64,000 nucleotides of DNA from Trichoderma breve (Eukaryota; Ascomycota; Sordariomycetes; Hypocreales; Hypocreaceae). Both the position numbers and the translations under genes were made by a program. The notes beneath the pieces are model-generated. The model did not search any database, had not been told where the DNA came from, and saw nothing but the letters and a program-made list of their open reading frames with translations. The stretch is from NCBI RefSeq assembly GCF_028502605.1, contig NC_079234.1, positions 1,860,001-1,924,000 of the forward strand. Reading direction: 5' to 3'. Positions 48,601-57,904 of this stretch are shown here, piece by piece; position 1 is the stretch's first letter; the number at the start of each line of letters is the position of its first letter.

Positions 48601-49735
48601 TATCAAAAACTCGAACAACCAAAAGGAGCTTCTTGGGTCGGCAGCTCAATTACCGTCAAGTCCGATATGGGTGACCTGTCAAATGGATTGGCTCGAAGTT
48701 GCCGAGTATCTCTACGAATACTCGTATCCAGGTATTAACGACGGCCGGAGCATGGCTTCTCTAAAAAGTTCGTTTGAAGTTAATCCCATGTGGTACGCGA
48801 TACTTTCCAAAAAGCTCAACCTCATCGACTATTTGACCAAGTGCAATGCGGACGCGAATCGAATCTTTGCTGTCGGTACATACAGCGAGCCGATCGTGAC
48901 GGCGGCAAGGCGTAATGATACCGAATTGATCACCATTTTATCAAAACAGAATTACGGAGGTCAAGAAGCTGCGACGGAGGCCTTTATAAGCGCAGCTGGT
49001 GAGGGACATTGCGAATCCATGAGTCTCCTTCTAGACCTTTCCCTAGTGACAATAGATAAAGTGGGACACAATGCTCTATGCTCTGCCTGCGCCGGTGGGC
49101 ATCTCGATGCGATTAGTCTCTTGCTTGACAAGGGTGCTCCCACCGGAAGAGGCGCTTTTATGCTCTACAGAGCGGTTTTGCACCAGCATATAGAAGTATC
49201 AAGGTTCCTGATAAGTAAAAACATTGGCCTTGATGGTCTCTCTGCCGCACTCGTCACTGCCGTATCTAACTCCGATAAGGAGTGTGTGGATTTCTTGTTG
49301 CAGAAAGGAGCACAAAAGGAGGGAGTGGCACTTGTGCGAGCGATTCGAGACAAGACGTCCATGACTGCGCTAGGGTTGATCAAAGCTGGCTATAATGTAC
49401 ATGGAAAATATCTACAGAAGAGACGGAGTGCTCTGCATTACGCGGCCTTGTTGGGGCAACCCAAGATTGTCGAGGCCCTGCTTGAAGCCTCTGCGGACGC
49501 GAATTGTAGGGATGCCGATGGAAGGACGCCTCTGCATCTGGCGGCTTTGAAAGGGCACGATGACTGTGTTCGATTGTTGATGAAGCATGGGTCAGATGTG
49601 TTGTGCGAAGATTCTCAGGGAAGAATACCCTTGGATTTGGCGGAGGAGAGGGATTGTATTGGTGCGGAAGAGATTATTAGGGAAGAAATGGAGAGGTTGT
49701 TACAGAGACTGACGGCGAAAAGAGATACGACTTAG
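45674..49735 (+). CDS. NACHT-ankyrin STAND (NLR-like) protein
   Basis: This is a large fungal STAND protein. The start is ATG 45674, the first ATG in frame. Introns are 46007-46069, 46270-46338 and 47560-47628. A charged leader precedes a helical N-terminal STAND domain ('VGDVIIQYDPIHAALPWAAI', 'IEIFGHVLSSLENISNLIA') and a coiled-coil linker. The NACHT domain has Walker A 'LHGIPGSGKTKLASL' and Walker B 'VTFVLDALDEVD', then 'RVFISSRSNYDI'. After it come the winged-helix-like 'LPDTLEGSYWEIYQEI' and 'FDFAHLSVREFFE', then an acidic Glu/Asp/Lys-rich spacer (about 48150-48330). Ankyrin repeats run to the end; the clearest are 'SALHYAALLGQPKIVEALLE' and 'DGRTPLHLAALKGHDDCVRL'. Key NTPase residues are intact. 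A decayed paralogue lies just downstream. Confidence 0.92.
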
Positions 49736-49849
49736 AAAGTTTGACTGACATTCAAAGACTCTGAGATGTTGCTTATGTCGTCTATATCACTGAAATGGCC
49801 GCGTTAGGCGGCTGACTTCCAGCCGAAATGAAAAGGATATCGAACGGGA

Positions 49850-50285
49850 GCGCCGATTGATTCAACCACCACAAATATTGAACTTGGATCATGCCAAATA
49901 CATCTCAAATTTTATCAAGATATATATAAACAGACTCATAGCAGAGATTGAAGCCTTGAAATACGACGAAGAACTTCAAATTAAAACTCAAAAGATTCTT
50001 AAGGATAAGGCGGCAGACACTTTCTTATGGGTAGCTTTTGTTATAGAACACCTACGCAACGCCGCCCATTGACAAGTAGAAGACATAATCCAAGAGATGC
50101 CAGAACGCTTGGATAGTCTTTATGCTTTAATCTTAGACAAATACAGTTTAAACCAATCCATTTCCTATTGAAGAAAGAAAGGCCAGGACGCTTGTCAACT
50201 ACTTATATAGATCGTTACTACAGCAGAAAGACCACTTCATGTAGAGGAGCTTTGCACATTCATGAGCTATCTCTTAGGATAAATA
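49850..50285 (+). pseudogene. Decayed NACHT-STAND gene fragment
   Basis: Plus-strand translation gives blocks of the C-terminal part of a NACHT module in order but in broken frames. First comes 'KAADTFLWVAFVIEHLRN' (usual pattern: AxGtFLWVxLVxxxLR). After an in-frame TGA, 'VEDIIQEMPERLDSLYALIL' follows (usual: LxxLPxgLdeLYdrIL). About 110 bp later comes 'TTAERPLHVEELCTFMSYLL' (usual: AxRPLtxeEL), interrupted upstream by TAG and ended by TAA. No P-loop remains. It begins about 115 bp after the stop of the intact NACHT-ankyrin gene and lies on the same strand. It is most simply the relic of a tandem relative. Confidence 0.75.
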
Positions 50286-50803
50286 TAGCGCTGAGCTTTT
50301 AAGGGGAAAGAGTACTTATCGACGCTTTGTCGTTTCGGCGACTCGAGGCAGTACCACTAGGAAACAACTGAGAGCGGTTGGACATTCTTGTAATACGCCT
50401 CTTATGCCATTCTACTTGTGCCATTGGATGTCATTGGAGTGATACGCGTATCTCAATAGTAAGGATTTCGGCGGTTCGTTTAACATGCACCTCAACAAAT
50501 GCAAGCAACTGTAAAAGTACATACATGCCGAAACAGAGAACAGCAGTTGATGAGCCATGGGAGGAAACCCAACAGACGAGCTTCTATCCAAGTATGATAT
50601 GACCGAATTTGCCAGGATGCTGGCAATTTCACATGTCAATTGGATCTGCACAGATAAAGCACTGATAGATAACCTTGTTTTCTCATGGGTATTGCCGCAC
50701 GAGCCCACATCACATGTAAATGACCGGGATGGTGGCCGGGATATGCACTTCGTATTCCAGCAGAAAAAGAAGAGGCCGGTAAAAAAAAGAAGCAAAAAAG
50801 GAG

Positions 50804-50922
50804 ACATACAACAGCCGGTGTTCGCTGATGGTCACCCACTCAACTACTAATCTGCCTCTCATTGGCTTGACTCTGGGGGAGCAGACGGGACCCCGTATTT
50901 TCCAATGGATATGGTCGTATGT
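50804..50922 (-). rRNA. rrn5: 5S ribosomal RNA gene variant (copy B)
   Basis: This 119-nt minus-strand sequence has the same ends as copy A (22070-22188) and the core 'GGGGTCCCGTCTGCTCCCCC'. Helix II differs in sequence but still pairs ('CATTGG' with 'CCAATG'), as do the helix I ends. The T-run is not immediate: four other bases intervene before six Ts on the minus strand (A-run at about 50794-50799). A decayed 5S copy lies 110 bp away on the same strand. It is probably a functional or recently functional variant, less certain than copies A and C. Confidence 0.75.
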
Positions 50923-51032
50923 GCTTGAAGTCTTACACAAATCGCCTTATAATAAGCGATACGTGGGGGTCAGCGGAGAGAAACCCCCACCCACGGCGAA
51001 GACAGAAACCGAAATGCCAATAAAAGAAGAAA

Positions 51033-51149
51033 ATGTAAAAGCCAGTGTTCACTAGAGACTAGCTAAAAACCGCAGGTTTATACAAATTTGAGACTGTCCA
51101 TAGTGGAGCAGATGGGATCCAGAATTTTCCCCTATTTGTGGTCGTATGT
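51033..51149 (-). pseudogene. Decayed 5S rRNA copy (copy D)
   Basis: Minus-strand sequence beginning 'ACATACGACCACAAATAGG' aligns along its length with the 5S copies. The 5' third is well kept ('GATCCCATCTGCTCC'), while the middle and 3' parts are heavily substituted. The helix I and helix II partners no longer pair, and the box C-like 'GGGTGACC' is lost. The boundary at the low-coordinate end is approximate. It is a pseudogene in tandem with copy B. Confidence 0.7.
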
Positions 51150-51757
51150 GAAGGGCTGGGCAGCGAATTCTCACGATGCCGATTCAATTATCACTGCTCC
51201 GCAAAGACTGGGCAGTCTGTGGGAAAATTGTTACGTCCAATCTCATTACAGGATCTATCACCACTTACATATCCAATAGCAATACCAATAGGGCGCCCGC
51301 TGCCGACTCGGCGGATTAGCAGACTCTACAAAACCTCGTAAACTGTGAATATCAAGAAGTCCCGGCTTCATCACTTTTTCGGTGCAGCCCTCCATTCGCC
51401 TAGCCCTTGTGGATGAATTCATCGAAGCCCAGCCTCACTGCTCATGCTGCGGACATAATCATCTTTCATTTCATTCCTGCAACAACCAAGATGAAGAAAG
51501 AGGTCAATCACAATAAATAGAGCTATTTCATATTTACTACAGTTGTTCTTAGGGTAGGTGCATAAATGTAAAGGTATATATATATCAAAGGGAAGTACAA
51601 GATGCAACATTCCAACGAACACAAACTCGACAGATACTACGTACTTATAGAGTAACATGGAAACAGAAATAGAAGAATGTATAAGCTACATCAATATAAA
51701 TTGCTCAACGCGCCGCATCCTAGTCCGCGCTTCTATCCTCCGGTCCCGAGTATCCCA
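51150..51757. other. Intergenic spacer
   Basis: No supported gene was seen between the decayed 5S copy and the end of the DUF3237 gene. A short (TA)n stretch lies near 51577-51586. Confidence 0.45.
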
Positions 51758-52274
51758 CTAATGTTCATTGACCATCTCCCAGACATCAACTGCGACTGTG
51801 GCCTGCCCCAAGGTGGATATGCCGACGGCAACAATGTTGTTCAACCAGAAGTATTTGTCGCTGCCAGTCTCAAAAGTGATGTGGTTCAAGACTTGTCCGT
51901 TTGGCTGTGTTGGGCCGGTGACATGTATAAAGATGTCTGCGCTATCATTGGTACGCAACTGATAGCGAGCATCGGCCCTGAAAGTGCCGTTCGCGTCAAT
52001 CGTCCCCCAATCTGCCCCGACACTCATAACTTCGCCTGGTGATAATGTATATAGTCAGTATGTTGAAAGGCCAAGGGACAGATGTCGACGTCGCAAAACG
52101 TACCGCGGATGTTAGGGCCCTCAACAGTCCCGCCAAGAATAGGGATAGACATCTTGGTACCGCTTGGGCCGGGACCAAAAGAGACCGGTTCTCCAAGGGT
52201 GCTATTGAGGTGATATAGAAACCTCAACGCTGGAGCGGGTGGATGATGGGGAGCTGGCTGGCTGCCAGCGGCAC
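51758..52274 (-). CDS. DUF3237-family protein, start codon not identified
   Basis: The two exons read as a DUF3237 protein, a small beta-barrel family of unknown function. The first visible exon (52274 to about 52111) encodes a Pro/His-rich lead, 'FLYHLNSTLGEPVSFGPGPS' and 'IPILGGTVEGPNIRG'. After an intron ending at 52040 comes 'EVMSVGADWGTIDANGTFRA', then 'DARYQLRTNDSADIFIHVTG', and the stop at 51758. The family pattern GGTVEGPxxxG...GxDW...DARYxLRTxD is complete. No ATG precedes it in frame. The first one available (52152) would remove the first strands, and a spliced upstream exon ending near 52379 has a stop in the required frame. The gene either uses an unseen first exon or has lost its start. 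Confidence 0.65.
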
Positions 52275-53670
52275 CTGTAAAGCGAGATTAAGTTTTGTAA
52301 GATATCTAATGCGATTTGTTCGGATTGATCTTGGCGTTGTGTCTCTGAGACGGCGCGATAGAATAGTCTAACGTATATACCGAACAAGCGCTGCTAAATA
52401 TGGACGGGGAGCTAGTGAGGATTTATATCTCCTCTAGAACTGCCGACAAACCAAGCACGGTTGGAGCTTAAGGAACAATAAGGCTGACTGATCTATATCC
52501 CAGAGGGCCCCGAGATGAACCCAATGCTAATGTAGTATTCGATTCTAGCAAGCGGGCTTGGTCCTCAACTCATTTAACCCGCAGGAATGCAGTGTCCAAG
52601 ATCCCCAAACGTTCATCGCTGGACCCTGTGAACCCGTTATTCTTCGCAATCAGGACAAGCGTTCCCGCCCATTATCCTTGTAGTCAGGGACGGCTAGATG
52701 AGTTCATCTAGCATTCAAGCCGAGTTCCCGTAGAACAAAGATTTGGAAGTCTTAGGGCTTACTCCGTGCTGCACGCATGAACACACAACTCGATCCTTAC
52801 TCGTATTCTCTGTAGGTCTACCAGACCTAAAACGGAAGCATTCTGAGAGCTGGGCTGATGTCAATTAAAGTGGCTGTACACTCTGTGCTTATTTCCTCTT
52901 ATCAAAAATAGCTGCCAGCTAGCTCACTCTAAGTGTGGCAATTTCACGATGAACAGCATCAAACTATTATTAAACGTTCATGGTGCTTGTGGGCTATGAA
53001 GGGGAATTAAAACCACCGCGATCTTGGTGCCGCCGACAAAGCATTCATGATACGTACGCGTAAGGGACACACGACGCTGCTCCTAAAACGGAAGCATTGT
53101 GAGAGCTGGTCTGTGCTTCTTAATTGAAAAGATCGCGAGACCATGCGAGACGATAGTTTGGCGATGTTTCTGGACTATCCGGGGATTTAATCTTACGAGA
53201 GAACCTTATTATTGTTACACGTATACGTTTTTTATTTCAAGCAGTCTGCGCCTTGAAGATGTATACGCGGCAGTGCGTGCGTTGATTAAGCTATGTGGAT
53301 CGAAGATCTTCACTAATACCGCTCTCATCGTATTTCTGTTTTGAGCAAGCGATTCGAGCTAGTGATTCGAGCAGACGATTCGAGCAAGCGATTCGATTCG
53401 AGCAAAGCTCTCCTAGCGGTATCTATCAAATTATATCGTATTCATTCGTATATGTATATCCAGTTGAAATGACAGTATATGGATCGCGAAAAATATCGTC
53501 GACTTGTCTATATAAATGTATACAAGTGTTGCTCTATATCGCACCCGCGCATTACATTACACTGCATCCAAACGATTTTCTTTAAGACTTGATGCCTCAT
53601 CTGTGACGTTTTACAAGCTACCATATTGTCTCTTTTTGCATCTCAAAGAGCAGTCAAACTTCGCTCGACC
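52275..53670. other. Intergenic spacer with direct and tandem repeats
   Basis: A 32-bp sequence starting 'CCTAAAACGGAAGCATT' occurs at 52826-52857 and again at 53082-53113 in the same orientation with two mismatches. A perfect hairpin ('AGGTCT', 3-nt loop, 'AGACCT') lies just before the first copy. Near 53348-53405 a 13-bp unit containing 'GATTCGAGC' is repeated about four times. No gene is supported. Confidence 0.6.
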
Positions 53671-56354
53671 ATGATTACTGTGGAAGAAATGCCACCAGCG
53701 CACCAACACGACTACTATCGCGAGCAGGCTCACAGCCGCGAAGACCACAATACCTATGATCAAGTATCGCCCCAGGAAACAACGGATCACCCTTCTCAGT
53801 CTCTAATAGAAAATGGCTCCAAAGGGTGTCCCCAATATGATGTCTCCAGGAGAGACGTCGGCGACTCGACTGGCGCATTCATGATGGAGCCCCTGGATGC
53901 GGATAGCCGACACGCTTTGGGTCAACCAAACCAGGCCTGCACTTGCGCGAATAAGCCCCGGCAAAATAACACAAAATACCGGATTAAACTGATTGCGGGT
54001 TTGGTGCTGCCGTATTTCTTGGCATCGTTGGACTTGACCGTCGTCGCGACAGCATTGCCCTTTATCGCCTCCCATTTTGGTAAGTAAAGTGTCCAACACA
54101 CACATCATCAGAATCATGGCGCAACCTTTCTGTCATCCCTATTGTTGCTATTGTCGTTCTAGAGTTCTAATCCAATCACGCATCACAGACAAGTTTGACC
54201 AGCTCAATTGGATAGTCACCGCCTACACCCTCACTTCGACGGCGTTCATTCCCTTCTATGGCCAGTTTGCGGATGTCTTTGGCCGACACATTTCGTTACA
54301 GGTAGCCATATTCTTTACAGTAATTGGCAGTGTTCTCTGTGCCGCTGCTCAGTCCTGGAGCATGCTCCTACTGGGCCGCGCGTTGCAGGGGCTGTCCTCG
54401 GCTGGCTTGAACAGCATCATTCTTGTCATCTTAGCTGATAAAGTTACGCTGGAAGAGAACGCAAAGAACAACACTCTTTTTACCATCGTGTCTGGTAGCA
54501 CGTATGCTATAGGTCCGCTGATTGGTGGGTAAGTGACTGGTCTGCTTCCTCGTTCCCTGCCGCCTGGCAAGCCATCATCACTCGTTGTCGTGATGTCAGC
54601 ATGCAAATCTCCAGTCCAAAAGCTGACGTGTTCTTGTTTCGCAGATATTTGACAGACGTATGTGATATACTGGCCTTCCAATGTCATCTACGCTTGGGAA
54701 CATTGTTAACACATAGTAACTTCACAGGCAAACTGGAGATATGTCTTTGTAATTGCCATCCCAGTAAGTAGTAAAGTTTACTCATAGACACTTTCTCCTA
54801 CTTCTTGGATCACGGCTGACGTTATGGAGATTGCTGTAGCGTCCCACGTCCTTCTCTTCTTCATTCTGCGGAACGAGCTGCTAGAGGGCACCCACTTCCA
54901 CAAGGGCTCTAAGTGGTCTGCCATCTTCCCAGCATTGGCAACTCTTGATATCGGTGGCGTCATTCTATTCATCTTCGCTGTCGGCCTCATCATTCTCGGC
55001 ACTTCCTGGGGAGGGAGTACTTTCCCATGGGACTCCGTACAGGTTCTAGCTCCCATTATCGTCGGGGGCGCTCTGCTGCCCATGTTCGTTCTCTACGAAT
55101 TCCTTTTGGGAGATGGTAGGATACTAGCACGGCTGTTTCCACACCAGTCACCTATGCTGCCTTTGGATCTCTTCTCTCGAAAAGATACACTAGTTATAGC
55201 TGTGATTCAGTTCTCTGCTGGAGCTGGTGAGTTCACCAACCCCCTTCCCCAATTGTTCTACCGAGTACTCCTCCAGTCTCTCTGTATTATTTTCTTTTCC
55301 CTCCTCTCTTCATATTTTGCCGACGACGACTAATTCTCACCCTTCTAGCTATGTATGCCGTGTTTTATTTCGTGGGAATCTATTTCACACTGGTCGAGGG
55401 CAAACCCGCCTCCAGCGCAGGCATTCAGTTACTATACTACATTCCAGGAATCGCAGGTCAGTTTCCCCACGATTCGCCTCCATGACTCTGTGTTATAACT
55501 AAGACAATGGTTTACTATACGCAGCTGGCGTTTATGCAGCAATGTACTTGTGTAACCGATGGCCAGGCCAAACGTTTTGGCCGCTGCTCCTCGGCTCCGT
55601 CGAGGAAGCCGCCGGACTAGGCGCCTTGACCTGGGCCGTTTCCGCGAGCCGACCCAATATCGTCTCCGGCATGATGGTCTTAACAGGCGCCGGTACGGGC
55701 TCGCGCTTTATGCCTGCTTCTCTGCATGTTGCTGGAGTGTGGCCTGAGCGACTGGCACCAGCCATGTCACTCATGCGCTTTGCAATGCCCTTTGGAGGTA
55801 CTCTAGGGTTGACGATCATGAACGCCGTATTCAACTCCAAGTTCGCTTCAGCCACTTCCTCTCTTTCCCTACCTTCCGGTAGCGGAAATATTGGGAACAT
55901 CATTGCTCAGGACAGCCAATCGCTGGACGCCATTACAAAACTACCCAGCGCTTTGCAGGCCGCTGTGAGGGAAGCAGGCCGCAAGGCAGTTGAATGGGCC
56001 TTTATTTCCATTCTGCCGATACTCGGGATCAGTGTTCTTGCTTGCTTCGTTCTTGGTAATGTCTGGATCAAGCACAAGGTCAAGAAGGGTGAGGTTGCTA
56101 GCTCTACATCTTCTGGTCAAGGCGAGAAACAAGATACTAGAGCCAGCACGGTGGTCTATGTCCCGTATCTCTACGCTTTGCTAAAGGTAACTATTCCGGC
56201 TCAAGAGTTTCCCGTCTGGAGGCTTTCTAGTCTCATTTCTGCTGTACCATGTCAGTCGACTAATGTAACTCTTCCGTAGGGAGTCGATCGCTACAAGCAC
56301 GAGTCAACAAGACTACCAGCGACGGAAAGACATGCCAGCGCTAGTGGCGTATAA
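53671..56354 (+). CDS. MFS drug/toxin exporter, 14-TM (DHA2) type
   Basis: This is a plasma-membrane proton antiporter of the major facilitator superfamily, resembling fungal multidrug and mycotoxin efflux pumps. The start is ATG 53671, and a hydrophilic N-terminus of about 108 residues precedes the first helix. Signatures are 'LPYFLASLDLTVVATALPFI', 'DKFDQLNWIVTAYTLTSTAF', 'YGQFADVFGRH' (motif A), 'LLGRALQGLSSAG' and 'SGSTYAIGPLIGGYLTDANW' (motif C region). Multiple helices then run to 'WIKHKVKKGE'. Seven or more introns include exons of only 13 nt (54645-54657) and 36 nt (54728-54763), both needed to keep 'GGYLTDANWRYVFVIAIP'. The last exon starts after 56279 and the stop is at 56352-56354. 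The exported compound is unknown. Confidence 0.9.
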
Positions 56355-56979
56355 ATGGAAGAGCCTTTCAGAAGGGTGGGTGCATAGCTTATATATACCT
56401 GAGCATGATAGGAGTTCAAGTCTATGCGGCAGTATCAGGTGGTACATGTAATAAATGATGAGGTGAGCTTGAGGAGGATATATAGAAGTTCAACTAGCAT
56501 TATGTGGTTCAATTGCGTGGTCATATTCGCCACGTAATTATTGTAACTTGTGCTTATATAGAATTTTCGTTATAATCTGCTTGATTAAAAAAAGATATGA
56601 ACTAAACAGAGATGAAAAGAAAGTACAATATCCAGTGTTGCCAATTGACTTAAACTGAGAACTAAAGGCTGGGTAATAGTCTTGTATTGAACCAACTAGT
56701 ACAGCGTCATAGACCATCCCGTTTTGACTCCAAATATAATGTCTATGTATTCCTTCTAGATAATGATTTGAATTGCTTCATCTCTCTCTATTTTTTTTTA
56801 CCTATCTGACTTGAGACCGAGGCTTAGCGAGACCAGAGCTTTCCACCACCAACAATCGCATGTGCCTGGTCCCCCACACAAAGAGCCCCACGCTAGTGGT
56901 AACGGGTGGGGGTCGGCGAAGAGAAAAAAAGAGTCGACAAAAGACAACCAAAATGCCAAAACAAAACATCTAAAAAAAA
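56355..56979. other. Intergenic spacer
   Basis: This lies between the exporter and the 5S gene. No gene was seen. The stretch at about 56898-56979 resembles 50960-51032, next to the decayed 5S copy: both contain 'GTGGGGGTC' followed by GCG and AGAGAAA, then 'AAATGCCAA' and A-rich sequence. Confidence 0.55.
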
Positions 56980-57098
56980 ACATACAACAGCCGGTGTTCG
57001 CTGGTGGTCACCCACCCAACTACTAATCTGCCGGTTAGTGGCTTATCTATGGGGGAGCAGACGGGACCCCGAGTTTTCCACTACCTATGGTCGTATGT
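56980..57098 (-). rRNA. rrn5: 5S ribosomal RNA gene (copy C)
   Basis: This 119-nt minus-strand gene begins 'ACATACGACCATAGGTAG', has 'GTTGGGTGGGTGACCACC' as the conserved 3' internal control block, and ends 'GGCTGTTGTATGT'. A T-run follows directly (A-run at 56972-56980 on the plus strand). Helix II pairs as 'TAGTGG' with 'CCACTA'. Of the four copies here it is closest to the Neurospora-type 5S sequence, so it is probably nearest to the species consensus. Expression by RNA polymerase III from internal boxes is expected. Confidence 0.92.
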
Positions 57099-57904
57099 GA
57101 TAGTGAAAGGTGAAGATTTACATTATGGCGACTGTTGTTGTGAGCCTTGACGATGGATGACAATGTGGCTGGCCCCCAGTGGCTGCCCCCAGTCCCTGAT
57201 TCCAATTGAGCCCTAAAAGGGTCCAGGCCGAAAGCGGACTAAACCCAGGGGTCCTTGAATAAACCCCCACAACGCCGTTTGGAACTCAACAATACGTGTA
57301 CTAATGCGCAGCGGCGCCCCTTGAATCCATGAATCCCCTTTGATCCCCAAGACAATAGTCCCCTAAAACGCCCCCCGAAAGCACCTTAGGCCATTGGCAC
57401 GTGCAGCGTTAGTGGGCTCAGAATTGTTGATCTCGTAGTTGAGGCTCCCCGCTGGCCAACCACACACCCTTGCTCTCTGGCGGTAAAGGACAGCAAGGCT
57501 CGCTTCGTCAGAGATCTCATTTCAGATTATAATTAGCTCACTTTGGGAACAGTTGCAAGCGGTCTGGGCGTCAGAAACGGGTGGGCTCTGGGCAAACCTG
57601 TCTGCAGCCGTTAGCAGAAAGTACTTGGCAGCCAGGGAGTCCGCCGCTAGAGGCGCGAGTCACGCCTGTTACCGCCACCAACAGAGATAGAGCCAGATAA
57701 GGGACACCACAGAAAATATGGATCGAGAGCTAAGGGGAGTGGAAAATTTGATGCCGTGCCTGACTATGGATCACCCTTTCCCTTCTTCCTGCCTTAAGCT
57801 GGGTTCTGGGTGGGTTTAAAAAGAAACTTGACAGCTCTCTGGATCAAGCATCAGCAATCCCAATTCTCTCCCATTGAGTTGTTGGCTTACCTTGTTCCTT
57901 CAAG
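57099..57904. promoter_or_regulatory. Desaturase upstream region with several STRE-like CCCCT elements
   Basis: This C-rich promoter holds CCCCT (or AGGGG) at 57248-57252, 57317-57321, 57335-57339, 57360-57364 and 57733-57737, three of them within 50 bp. CCCCT is the core of the yeast stress response element. 'GTTTAAAAAG' near 57815-57824, about 85 bp before the ATG, may serve as a TATA-like site. A CT-rich leader precedes the ATG at 57905. Regulation by an Msn2/4-like factor is inference. Confidence 0.5.

Noticed and set aside
50557..50850. A 97-codon plus-strand frame next to the NACHT relic
   Set aside because: It runs into the 5S copy B, ends in a Lys-rich low-complexity tail, and shows no known domain.
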